7,327 nucleotides of DNA from Bryobacteraceae bacterium (GTDB taxonomy: Bacteria; Acidobacteriota; Terriglobia; Bryobacterales; Bryobacteraceae): contig JANXXV010000042.1 of NCBI GenBank assembly GCA_025350445.1, forward strand, positions 1 through 7,327, in the 5' to 3' direction. The translations under genes were made by a program, and so were the position numbers. How positions within the stretch are numbered: the stretch's first letter is position 1; each line of letters begins with the position of its first letter. Below, one piece after another: positions 1 through 5,363 of this stretch. Below the pieces are notes generated by a model. That model did not search any database. It was not told the DNA's origin and worked only from the letters and a program-made list of their open reading frames with translations.

Positions 1-24
1 GTCAAGTTATGGGGAAGGTAGGCA

Positions 25-203
25 AGGAAGGTCTACTTTTTTGAAAAAAAGAAGCAAAAAACTTTTATCCGTTTGGTTGGTTGCGAAACTGGACAGTTGG
101 GAGCGCGAAGAAGTAGTTTATTCGCTTCGCCGTTTCATCAGTAAAACTCCAAATGGGCAAAGTTTTTTTGCTTCTTTTTTTTCAAAAAAAGAAGACCTTC
201 CTC
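25..203. repeat. Long imperfect inverted repeat of A/T runs, arms about 41-44 bp
   Basis: The left arm (25-65) is an almost perfect reverse complement of the right arm (160-203). Both contain AGGAAGGTCT, a T run, GAAAAAAA, GAAGCAAAAAA and CTTT. They differ mainly in homopolymer length and one A/T exchange. Each arm also holds its own smaller palindrome, CTTTTTT-GAAAAAAAG. The arms are separated by about 94 bp, which contain a further small hairpin (GCGAAG at 105-110 with CTTCGC at 125-130). A transcript would fold into a large stem and the DNA could extrude a cruciform. From memory, similar T-run/GCTTC/A-run motifs recur in intergenic DNA of acetic acid bacteria; that link is inference. It could be a bidirectional terminator or a dispersed repeat. 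Confidence 0.75.
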
Positions 204-284
204 CCTCGCTTGATACCCTCCCGCGCGACTGGACAGACACCCGAAGTAGGCGGCATTTTCGGGGTGAATTGAGGGATGAGTCCG

Positions 285-1046
285 ATGTCCGATGATGTGA
301 TTGCCACGCTGCTTGCCGACCTCAGGTTTCAGACGGCGGCGGCAACCTTGGCGGCGGAGCATGAGCGGATTGTGGAGGATGGGATTGCGTTGACCGAAAT
401 TCCCTCCCCGCCCTTTGGCGAGGAAATCAGGGCGGCGGCGTATCGGGGGATGTTGGCGGCGCATGGGCTGGAGGATGTCGAGGCCGATGGGATTGGCAAT
501 GTGATGGGGCTGCGGCGGGGGACGGGAAATGGGCCTTTGCTGGTGGTGGCGGCGCATTTGGATACGGTGTTTCCGGCGGGGACGGATGTGACGGTGCGGC
601 GGGAGGGGACGAAATTGTTCGCGCCGGGGATTGGCGACGATACGCGGAGTCTGGCGGTGTTGCTGGGGTTCGTGCGGGCGCTGGATGCGGCGGGGATCAG
701 GACGCGGAGCGATATTTTGTTTGTTGGTGACGTGGGGGAGGAGGGGTTGGGGGATTTGCGCGGGGTGCGGTATTTGTTCACCGAGGGCAAGTATCGCGAT
801 CGGATCAAGTCGTTCATTACGGTGGACAGCCCGGATATGACCAATATCGCGGTGGGGGGGATTGGGTCGAAGCGGTATCGGGCGATTTTCCGGGGGCCGG
901 GAGGGCATAGTTTCGGGGCGTTCGGGATCGTCAACCCGATGTATGCGATGGCCCATGCGATGACCGAGTTCGCCCGCACCGAGGTGCCGAACCCGCCGCG
1001 GACGACCTATGCGATCACGGTGAAGAACTTCGGGGATCCGTCGTAG
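285..1046 (+). CDS. M20-family zinc metallopeptidase, 3'-truncated (front half only)
   Basis: The product resembles M20/M25/M40 dimetal amidohydrolases such as peptidase T-like, succinyl-diaminopimelate desuccinylase-like and carboxypeptidase G2-like enzymes. Visible motifs are the metal-ligand histidine in AAHLDTVFP (His91), the bridging Asp in GIGDDT (Asp118), the catalytic base and ligand pair in GEEGLGD (Glu152-Glu153), VDSPD (Asp184) and the dimerisation-domain GGHSFG (His208). Family members are usually about 400-430 residues. This frame has 253 codons, and true family sequence stops near residue 244 (TTYAI). The rest of the dimerisation domain and the C-terminal metal-binding half are missing, so it is probably inactive. 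The last residues (ITVKNF) belong to a cyclophilin remnant. ATG 285 is preferred to ATG 276 because GAGGG at 271-275 lies 9 nt upstream. Codon use, rich in GCG, GGG and TTG, differs from genes to the right. The exact substrate cannot be told. Confidence 0.8.
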   Translation: MSDDVIATLLADLRFQTAAATLAAEHERIVEDGIALTEIPSPPFGEEIRAAAYRGMLAAHGLEDVEADGIGNVMGLRRGTGNGPLLVVAAHLDTVFPAGTDVTVRREGTKLFAPGIGDDTRSLAVLLGFVRALDAAGIRTRSDILFVGDVGEEGLGDLRGVRYLFTEGKYRDRIKSFITVDSPDMTNIAVGGIGSKRYRAIFRGPGGHSFGAFGIVNPMYAMAHAMTEFARTEVPNPPRTTYAITVKNFGDPS

Positions 1047-1213
1047 GGTAGAAGGAATAGATCAACCCGAAGACCGCCGCGTGTGTCAAACGGTCCTCAT
1101 GTCCCGGCACTATTTTCCATCGCGTAATTCCGGGCTTCAGTATCCGGGCAGGAGACCCGGCCGGCACCGCAATAGGCGGAACTGGTACAAATCCAGAAGC
1201 TTCCGATCCGTCA
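1013..1213 (+). pseudogene. Fragment of a cyclophilin-type peptidyl-prolyl isomerase gene
   Basis: Translation shows a decayed copy of the middle of the intact cyclophilin at 3106-3897. ITVKNF is read in the peptidase frame up to about 1043. A one-base deletion then shifts the match to the frame of 1046, with in-frame TAG at 1049 and 1058. KEx-x-xPKT, VKR and PGTIFHRVIPGF follow, then GDPxGT, GGT and SDPS. By my hand alignment about 42 of 66 residues match the intact protein (from its Ile76 to Ser142). The active-site Met and Gln after the PGF motif are replaced by Ser and Arg. Many differences in the best-matching part are at third codon positions, so this was a diverged paralogue or orthologue that later decayed. 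Neither the N-terminal nor C-terminal third is present. Homology starts and ends at GATC tetranucleotides (1013-1016 and 1205-1208). Confidence 0.85.
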
Positions 1214-1341
1214 TGGTTCACGACGGCTACCATCGAGCGGCGCAAGCTGTGCTCGACGCCGCTCTTCAATTGCACCCGGAACGCTCCGTGGGCTCGGAGC
1301 CTCAACCACCTGGCATCCTAAACGAAGTCTGGAACACCCCA

Positions 1342-1392
1342 CTAGAAAATGAGCCTTAGTACCATCTAACCCCTAGAAAATAAACCTTAGTA
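1342..1392. repeat. Two direct repeats of 20 bp at a 31-bp period
   Basis: CTAGAAAATGAGCCTTAGTA starts at 1342 and CTAGAAAATAAACCTTAGTA starts at 1373, with 18 of 20 bases matching. The 11 bp after each copy do not match. Three turns of helix separate equivalent positions, as expected for two protein monomers on one face of the DNA. The pair lies in non-coding DNA between the cyclophilin fragment and the promoter of the ice-binding-like gene. It could be a regulator site or the multiple terminal repeats seen at ends of some insertion sequences, for example the IS21 type. No transposase gene is present in the window. Confidence 0.6.
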
Positions 1393-1420
1393 AGTTCTCC
1401 TCGGAAGCGTCTTAGACGGA

Positions 1421-1449
1421 TTGACGCGCTCCGGAATCTCCGATATTGT
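1421..1449 (+). promoter_or_regulatory. Sigma-70-type promoter of the ice-binding-like gene
   Basis: TTGACG (1421-1426) and TATTGT (1444-1449) are separated by exactly 17 bp. They match the consensus -35 in 5 of 6 and the -10 in 4 of 6 positions. Transcription would start near 1456, giving a leader of about 20 nt that begins with the ribosome binding site AGGAGAAGG (1457-1465). The spacing to ATG 1476 is about 10 nt from the GAAGG part. Confidence 0.6.
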
Positions 1450-1475
1450 TCTGGACAGGAGAAGGTGACACACTT

Positions 1476-2210
1476 ATGAACAATCAGATATATGCGATGG
1501 CATTACTGCTGATAGGAAGTGGAATCGCGAGCGCCGGCACGAGCGCCAGCACCGGTCCGCGGCCGGTGGACCTTGGGAAGTCTGGTCCTTTCGTGATCCT
1601 GTCCAAAACTGGAATCACCGACGTGCATTCATCGGTTGTTAGGGGGGATGTTGGCACTAGCCCCATCACCGGGGCAGCTCTACTGCTCACGTGTGGGGAA
1701 GTGCTGGGGAACGTATACAGCGTTGACGCGGCTGGTCCTCTCCCTTGCGCGGTGCCTAGCGCCACCTTGCTGACCAGGGCTGTGGGCGATATGGAATTCG
1801 CGTACGACGACGCTGCCGGACGACTATTCCCCGATCACATTGAACTGGGTGCCGGCGAGATTGGCGGGCTAACCCTCGCTCCTGGCCTTTACAAATGGTC
1901 CTCCGCGGTGACGATTTCAACGGATGTCACGCTCTCGGGTGGTCCAAACGATGTCTGGATCTTCCAGGTAGCGGGTACGCTGGACGAAGCCAGCGCTATG
2001 CGGGTGACTCTATCCGGCGGCGCATTGCCCAAGAACATCTTCTGGCAGGTCGCTGACGTGGTGACTCTCGGAACCACCTCGCACTTTGAGGGCGTCATCC
2101 TGGCGAAAACCATGATCGCCATGAACACTGGGGCAACGATGAACGGCAGACTGTTGGCGCAGAGTGCGGTCACTCTTCAGAAAAACGTGCTTACCCAGCC
2201 CGGCCCGTAA
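1476..2210 (+). CDS. Secreted DUF3494 ice-binding-like protein
   Basis: The 244-residue product is a complete single-domain member of the ice-binding-like family (DUF3494, Pfam PF11999), a discontinuous beta-solenoid known from bacterial and fungal ice-binding proteins. Family hallmarks run the whole length: TGITDV and GDVGTSPITGAA near the front, YSVDAAGP with nearby cysteines, an AVGDMEFAYDDAAGR helix, ELGAGEIGGLTLAPGLYKW, DVTLSGGPNDVWIFQVAGTL, KNIFWQVADVVTLGTTSHFEGVILAKT, then GATMNGRLLAQSAVTLQ near the end. Residues 1-20 form a signal peptide (MNNQ, hydrophobic ALLLIGSGIASAG), so it is exported. ATG 1476 has AGGAGAAGG upstream; an ATG 30 bp earlier would precede the signal peptide and lacks an RBS. 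It stands alone, with its own promoter and terminator. Ice binding or adhesion is inferred from family. Many family members in non-cold organisms are untested, so the true ligand is open. Confidence 0.93.
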   Translation: MNNQIYAMALLLIGSGIASAGTSASTGPRPVDLGKSGPFVILSKTGITDVHSSVVRGDVGTSPITGAALLLTCGEVLGNVYSVDAAGPLPCAVPSATLLTRAVGDMEFAYDDAAGRLFPDHIELGAGEIGGLTLAPGLYKWSSAVTISTDVTLSGGPNDVWIFQVAGTLDEASAMRVTLSGGALPKNIFWQVADVVTLGTTSHFEGVILAKTMIAMNTGATMNGRLLAQSAVTLQKNVLTQPGP

Positions 2211-2262
2211 AGCACGCAGGCTTCTCATGATGGGTTTGACACCCACGCACACAGGTAATCTC

Positions 2263-2300
2263 AGAGGGTTGCGGATTTCGGTCTGTAACCCTTTCTTCGT
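2263..2300 (+). terminator. Rho-independent terminator with UUCG tetraloop
   Basis: AGGGTTGCGGAT (2265-2276) pairs with GTCTGTAACCCT (2281-2292), giving 12 base pairs including three G-U wobbles, around a TTCG loop (2277-2280). Two more pairs (2263-2264 with 2293-2294) may extend the stem. The 3' side continues TTTCTTCGTTGT, a moderately T-rich tract. It lies 52 bp after the stop codon of the ice-binding-like gene, the expected place for its terminator. Confidence 0.65.
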
Positions 2301-3051
2301 TGTAGTCTCTGGCCTCCGGCTTCCTTGCGGGAATTATCCACCTGATCCGTATTTTCAGATCGCGATTCGTTCGTTGAAAAATTTGCCCTACAGCATCATG
2401 TTACCCACCCGGGTAGGGGGCAGGTCAAGAACCTGGAACCACGCGCTGTCGATGCCTGCGAAGTACATCGGCGGCACTGGCAACTTCGTAATCCGGACCA
2501 GCCGCGCAGTGGTGGTCCTCCATTCCAGGTCCGTCTGGCGTTTCCGCGGATTCACATGTGCTGCTGCGCCTGCGGGAAAAACCACCAGCATTCCGCCGCC
2601 GCTTCGCCGCCGAACGGATCCACCGCGACGATGCGGTTCGGGATGGCGGTAAATAGTTGACAGGGAGGTGAATTCGGGATGAACTTCACGTCCGGACGAA
2701 CGGTGGGCGGCGTCAAAGCCACCACCACCACTACCACGGCACCGGCGGCCAGAAGGCGTGCTTGCACCTGGTTTCGAAAGCTAGCGTATTCCATTTTTAT
2801 GTCTAACTACGGTGAAATGCCCACAAAACCGCTTTTGTACGCTGGGGGACGAAGGGAATTTATATAGGAATATTTTCGCAATTGGATAGTAGCTATATCC
2901 GCGTGCCCGGCAATTGGCGAGTGCAGATTCTCAAAGATCGCGCTCCCCTTTCAGGATGGGCCAGCGCGTCTCGATAAATCGACCATCAAAAACCGCTGCG
3001 GGACGGCTCCGCCGGGGTTTACGTCTGGCATGGATCCAGCGTACGAGGCGC
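2301..3051. other. Largely gene-free stretch
   Basis: No convincing intact gene was found on either strand. The plus-strand open frame over 2164-2652 lacks an RBS, starts inside the ice-binding-like gene and has no recognisable motifs. The region holds a possible broken minus-strand gene (2388-2794), a perfect 12-bp inverted repeat TCGATAAATCGA (2971-2982), and two copies of GCAATTGG near 2878 and 2912. An AAACC/GGTTT-closed GC-rich hairpin lies around 2989-3020 and is not followed by a T run. Confidence 0.5.
2388..2794 (-). pseudogene. Possible frameshifted gene for a membrane-anchored protein, function unknown
   Basis: Two overlapping minus-strand frames look like halves of one gene. The upstream half (2794 down to 2552) begins MEYASFRNQ, has a hydrophobic stretch of about 16 residues (LLAAGAVVVVVVAL, a signal anchor), then PDVKFIPNSPP and IPNRIVAVDPFGGE with GC-rich third positions. 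The downstream half (2591 down to 2388) has FPAGAAAHVNPRKR, TDLEWRTTTARLV, VPPMYFAGIDSAWF and LDLPPTRVG before a stop. A single frameshift near 2590-2610 would join them into about 130 residues. There is no clear ribosome binding site before ATG 2794, and I do not recognise the family. It could be a decayed acidobacterial exported protein, or two chance frames. Confidence 0.3.
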
Positions 3052-3081
3052 TTGATGACAGAAGCATGAAAAATGTACGAT
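3052..3081 (+). promoter_or_regulatory. Possible sigma-70 promoter of the cyclophilin gene
   Basis: TTGATG (3052-3057) and TACGAT (3076-3081) are 18 bp apart, each with 4 of 6 consensus matches. A start near 3088 would leave a leader of under 20 nt before ATG 3106. The match is modest; its position just upstream of the gene is the main support. Confidence 0.35.
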
Positions 3082-3090
3082 TTTATGCTT
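3062..3090. promoter_or_regulatory. Inverted repeat over the cyclophilin promoter, possible operator
   Basis: AAGCATGAAAAAT (3062-3074) faces ATTTTATGCTT (3080-3090) across the loop GTACG. Eleven base pairs form with a two-base bulge. It covers the proposed -10 element and ends 15 bp before ATG 3106. It could bind a dimeric regulator, or fold in the leader RNA if transcription starts further upstream. No T tract follows, so a terminator is unlikely. Confidence 0.45.
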
Positions 3091-3105
3091 TGCTAAGCTG
3101 TCAAC

Positions 3106-3897
3106 ATGCAAAGATATTGTCTGTTCCGGATTGGCGCGCTCGCACTGGCCGCGTTCACTCTGATGGCGCAGCCTCCAAAAACCGCGACGCCCGCACCGAA
3201 GGCGGAAGCGCCGGCGGCAACCGACAAGTCCGCCGCGCCTGCTGAGCCAGTGCGAGAGAACGGCTTATACACCACGGTCTCCACCACGCTGGGAAACGTC
3301 ACCGCCAAGCTCTATGAGAAAGAGTCGCCGATCACTGTGAAGAACTTCATGGATCTGGCACTTGGCCGGAAAGAATGGACCGACCCGAAGACTTCCATGC
3401 GTGTGAAGCGGCCGCTGTATCCGGGCACGATATTCCACCGCGTGATTCCCGGCTTCATGGTGCAAGGGGGCGATCCGACAGGCACAGGCATGGGCGGCAC
3501 CGATACCATTCCCGAAGAGTTCGATCCGTCGCTGTCCTTCGATTCGCCGGGCAAGTTCGGTATGGCGAAGGCTGGGCCGGGTACGGGCAGTTGCCAGTTC
3601 TTCATTACCGAGGCGCCAACGCCGCACTTAAATGGACTGCACACTGTGTTCGCGCAGGTTGTAGAGGGACAGGATATAGTAGAGAAAATCGCCCGCCTGC
3701 CGCGCGATGGCAACGATCGGCCAAACACGCCGCCGAAGATTATAAAGATCACCTTTCTGCGCGTGGGACCGGGCGCTCCGGTGAATCCGCCGCCAGCGGT
3801 GAGGAAGACCGGACCACCCGCCACGAAGAAGACTGGAGTCGCCGCGCCTGCCGCCAAGAAGGCGACTACAACACCGGGCGCCGCGGCGAAGAAGTAA
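3106..3897 (+). CDS. Exported cyclophilin-type peptidyl-prolyl cis-trans isomerase
   Basis: The product catalyses cis-trans isomerisation of peptide bonds before proline and probably helps protein folding in the periplasm. Residues 1-22 are a signal peptide (MQRYCLFRIGALALAAFTLMAQ), followed by a Pro/Ala/Lys linker to about residue 50. The cyclophilin domain spans about 54-220: TTLGNVTAKLY, PGTIFHRVIPGFMVQGGDP (Arg112, Phe117, Met118, Gln120 are active-site residues), GTGSCQFFIT (162-168) and HLNGLHTVFAQV. The tryptophan that contacts cyclosporin in human cyclophilin A is histidine here (His174), as in many bacterial enzymes. The tail (221-263) is rich in Lys, Ala, Pro and Thr, with repeated KK-A/T units, an unusual basic extension of unknown role. 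No strong ribosome binding site precedes ATG 3106, but it is the only start giving a signal peptide. The HEAT-repeat gene follows after 6 bp. Confidence 0.93.
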   Translation: MQRYCLFRIGALALAAFTLMAQPPKTATPAPKAEAPAATDKSAAPAEPVRENGLYTTVSTTLGNVTAKLYEKESPITVKNFMDLALGRKEWTDPKTSMRVKRPLYPGTIFHRVIPGFMVQGGDPTGTGMGGTDTIPEEFDPSLSFDSPGKFGMAKAGPGTGSCQFFITEAPTPHLNGLHTVFAQVVEGQDIVEKIARLPRDGNDRPNTPPKIIKITFLRVGPGAPVNPPPAVRKTGPPATKKTGVAAPAAKKATTTPGAAAKK

Positions 3898-3903
3898 CGC
3901 AGA

Positions 3904-4782
3904 GTGCGAAAACGAATTCACGCCAAACTGCAAAAACAATTCCGCCGCATGCGGCACAGAAGCCCGGATTTTGTAGCAACCGTAGGGAGATTTAACCGAA
4001 CGGGCGTCCCCCTTGGGCTGGCGCTCCGCGGCATCATTGGCGACAAGAACTTTGAATGGCCGGTGAGAGGGCAAGCAGCGGATCTCCTCGCGACAATCCA
4101 CGATCGAGAAGCTCCGTTAATTCTGCTTCGTCTTTTCTTCACGGAAGAAGACTCAACTGAGTTATGGAACATAGCACTTGTGATCGAAGCCCTTGATGAC
4201 GTCCGCGCAGTTGGTCCATTAATTCAAGCTCTCGAGGACGGCAATCCTCACCGGCGCGGCGCAACTGCACGGTCACTCGGTTTGATTAACGATCCACACG
4301 CTCGCGCCGTCCCGGGCCTTATGCGAGTGCTGACCGATTCGTCTCAGCCGGTTAATGTGCGTACGGAAGCGGCGGAATCGCGTGCCTATTTATCCTCGTT
4401 CAAAGCAATACCGGCGCTAATCGCCATGCTGTCGGATTCTAACGCGGAGGTCCGCTTTTGGTGTGTATTCGCGATTGGGAAAATCAAGGACAGGCGAACC
4501 TGCCACAATACTAATCGAACCGTAATCCCAGCTTTAGAGGCAATGCTCACCGATGATGCGGTTCCGCCTGGGAACTGGTGGTCGGTTGGCCGTGAGGCGC
4601 TTGCGATGCTCGGTTCTCTCAATCCGCCAGCGGGCGACTATACCCACCAACTTGCAACGGAGATCCAACTTATTCGCGATAACCCAAACGCCTCGGCGGA
4701 AGACCGGGGATGGGCAGACTGCTATGATCGACTTCTTCGTAATAACTCAGATCAATGCGCGTCGAGCGGAATCTCGAAGTAA
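3904..4782 (+). CDS. HEAT-repeat protein
   Basis: This 292-residue protein is built of paired helices of the HEAT/PBS-lyase-repeat type, scaffolds that bind proteins. Repeat-like units are visible at about 52-80 (VRGQAADLLATIHD), 88-112 (DDVRAVGPLIQALED), 116-147 (RRGATARSLGLIND, AVPGLMRVLTD), 150-178 (VRTEAAESRAYL, AIPALIAMLSD) and 181-217 (EVRFWCVFAIGKIKD, VIPALEAMLTD). There is no signal peptide or membrane segment; the first 20 residues are strongly basic. The start is uncertain. GTG 3904 lies 6 bp after the cyclophilin stop, suggesting co-transcription; ATG 3949 is the alternative. Neither has a good RBS. Third positions are less GC-rich than in neighbours, hinting at separate origin or faster change. 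The 3' end overlaps the convergent exported-protein gene by 31 bp. The partner is unknown. Confidence 0.8.
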   Translation: MRKRIHAKLQKQFRRMRHRSPDFVATVGRFNRTGVPLGLALRGIIGDKNFEWPVRGQAADLLATIHDREAPLILLRLFFTEEDSTELWNIALVIEALDDVRAVGPLIQALEDGNPHRRGATARSLGLINDPHARAVPGLMRVLTDSSQPVNVRTEAAESRAYLSSFKAIPALIAMLSDSNAEVRFWCVFAIGKIKDRRTCHNTNRTVIPALEAMLTDDAVPPGNWWSVGREALAMLGSLNPPAGDYTHQLATEIQLIRDNPNASAEDRGWADCYDRLLRNNSDQCASSGISK

Positions 4783-5363
4783 TAAAGCTCGTTCCCGCTA
4801 GCCGCCTCTTCCATCCCTTTCAAATACAGCTTCGCCCCCGTACGATGTCCCGTTTGAAAATAGAAAAAACCGTAAGCCGATTCGCCCGGCGGCAGCATCT
4901 TCGCCGCAAACGCGCGGCCCTCAATCTCCGCGCCGCCCAGCGGATTCTTGTTCCTTCCACCCATGCCAGGCAGCGGCGTCCCGTTCATGTTCGGCCGCTT
5001 TGGGGCGCGCAACCGCGGCACGTCCTGCGGCGAAGTCGGGTCGATCTTCTCGCGGTCGGCGGCGATGTACTGTACGTCCATCCGTTCCAGTTTGATCGCC
5101 TTCTTGGAATCGTTCTGAATTACCACCAGCACCGGCAGCACGCCATGTTGATACGGGTGCATCTTGCCGAAAGCGGCGCTCGCCAGTGCCTCGGTATCGT
5201 AGGCCACCGCCGCCACCGTCACCCCGTTATCGCTCTGCTTGCCGGCGAACGACGACGCGGGTCCCGGAGAAAATTTGTTCTTATCCTTGTCCACTCCTTC
5301 GGCGATGGATATACTCGCCACTAGGGTTAGGAGAAGCGGCAGGCAATTGCGACGTAAGTTCAT
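4752..5363 (-). CDS. Small exported protein of unknown function
   Basis: The 203-residue product starts with a clear signal peptide: MNLRRNC, a hydrophobic core LPLLLTLVASISIA, and probable cleavage near residue 21-22. The mature part contains GVTVAAVAYDTEALASAAFGK, a beta-rich HGVLPVLVVIQNDSKKAI (a pattern like an immunoglobulin-type strand pair) and LERMDVQYIAADREKI. A Pro/Gly/Asn-rich middle (about 111-144) follows, then GRAFAAKMLPPGESAYGFFYFQ and ELYYFEIPLDA at the end. I do not recognise a named family. Regular hydrophobic/polar alternation, GC-rich third positions and the signal peptide all support a real gene. It probably acts in the periplasm or outer membrane. It is divergent from the WaaA-LpxK gene, and their 5' ends overlap or abut. 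It converges on the HEAT gene with a 31-bp 3' overlap. No Shine-Dalgarno sequence is evident before ATG 5363. Confidence 0.85.
   Translation of the reverse strand: MNLRRNCLPLLLTLVASISIAEGVDKDKNKFSPGPASSFAGKQSDNGVTVAAVAYDTEALASAAFGKMHPYQHGVLPVLVVIQNDSKKAIKLERMDVQYIAADREKIDPTSPQDVPRLRAPKRPNMNGTPLPGMGGRNKNPLGGAEIEGRAFAAKMLPPGESAYGFFYFQTGHRTGAKLYLKGMEEAASGNELYYFEIPLDAH
5329..5336 (+). promoter_or_regulatory. Ribosome binding site supporting TTG start of the WaaA-LpxK gene
   Basis: AGGAGAAG at 5329-5336 is the only good Shine-Dalgarno match near the 5' end of the fusion gene. It lies 10-13 nt before TTG 5347, rather far but usable. The alternative ATG 5305 has no such site. The site sits inside the signal-peptide codons of the opposite-strand gene. 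Confidence 0.4.

Noticed and set aside
41..295. 84-codon plus-strand open frame over the inverted repeat
   Set aside because: Its Lys/Phe/Ser runs come from the A and T runs of both repeat arms, there is no good RBS, and it overlaps the peptidase start. It is best explained as translated repeat.
138..979. Long minus-strand frames opposite the M20 peptidase
   Set aside because: Pro/Arg/His-rich low-complexity translations are typical mirrors of a GC-rich gene; the plus strand has clear catalytic motifs.
1015..1305. Minus-strand frame of 96 codons
   Set aside because: Its similarity to a minus-strand frame opposite the intact cyclophilin only reflects cyclophilin homology on the plus strand.
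2164..2652. Plus-strand frame of 162 codons after the ice-binding-like gene
   Set aside because: It begins inside that gene, crosses the terminator, lacks an RBS and shows no recognisable motif.
2989..3020. GC-rich hairpin closed by AAACC/GGTTT
   Set aside because: The stem is interrupted and no T run follows; with no confirmed gene just upstream I could not support a terminator call.
4764..4801. AGCGGAA/TTCCCGCT hairpin at the convergent gene ends
   Set aside because: Stem is short with a bulge and a long loop, inside coding sequence of both genes, and lacks T tracts; too weak for a bidirectional terminator.
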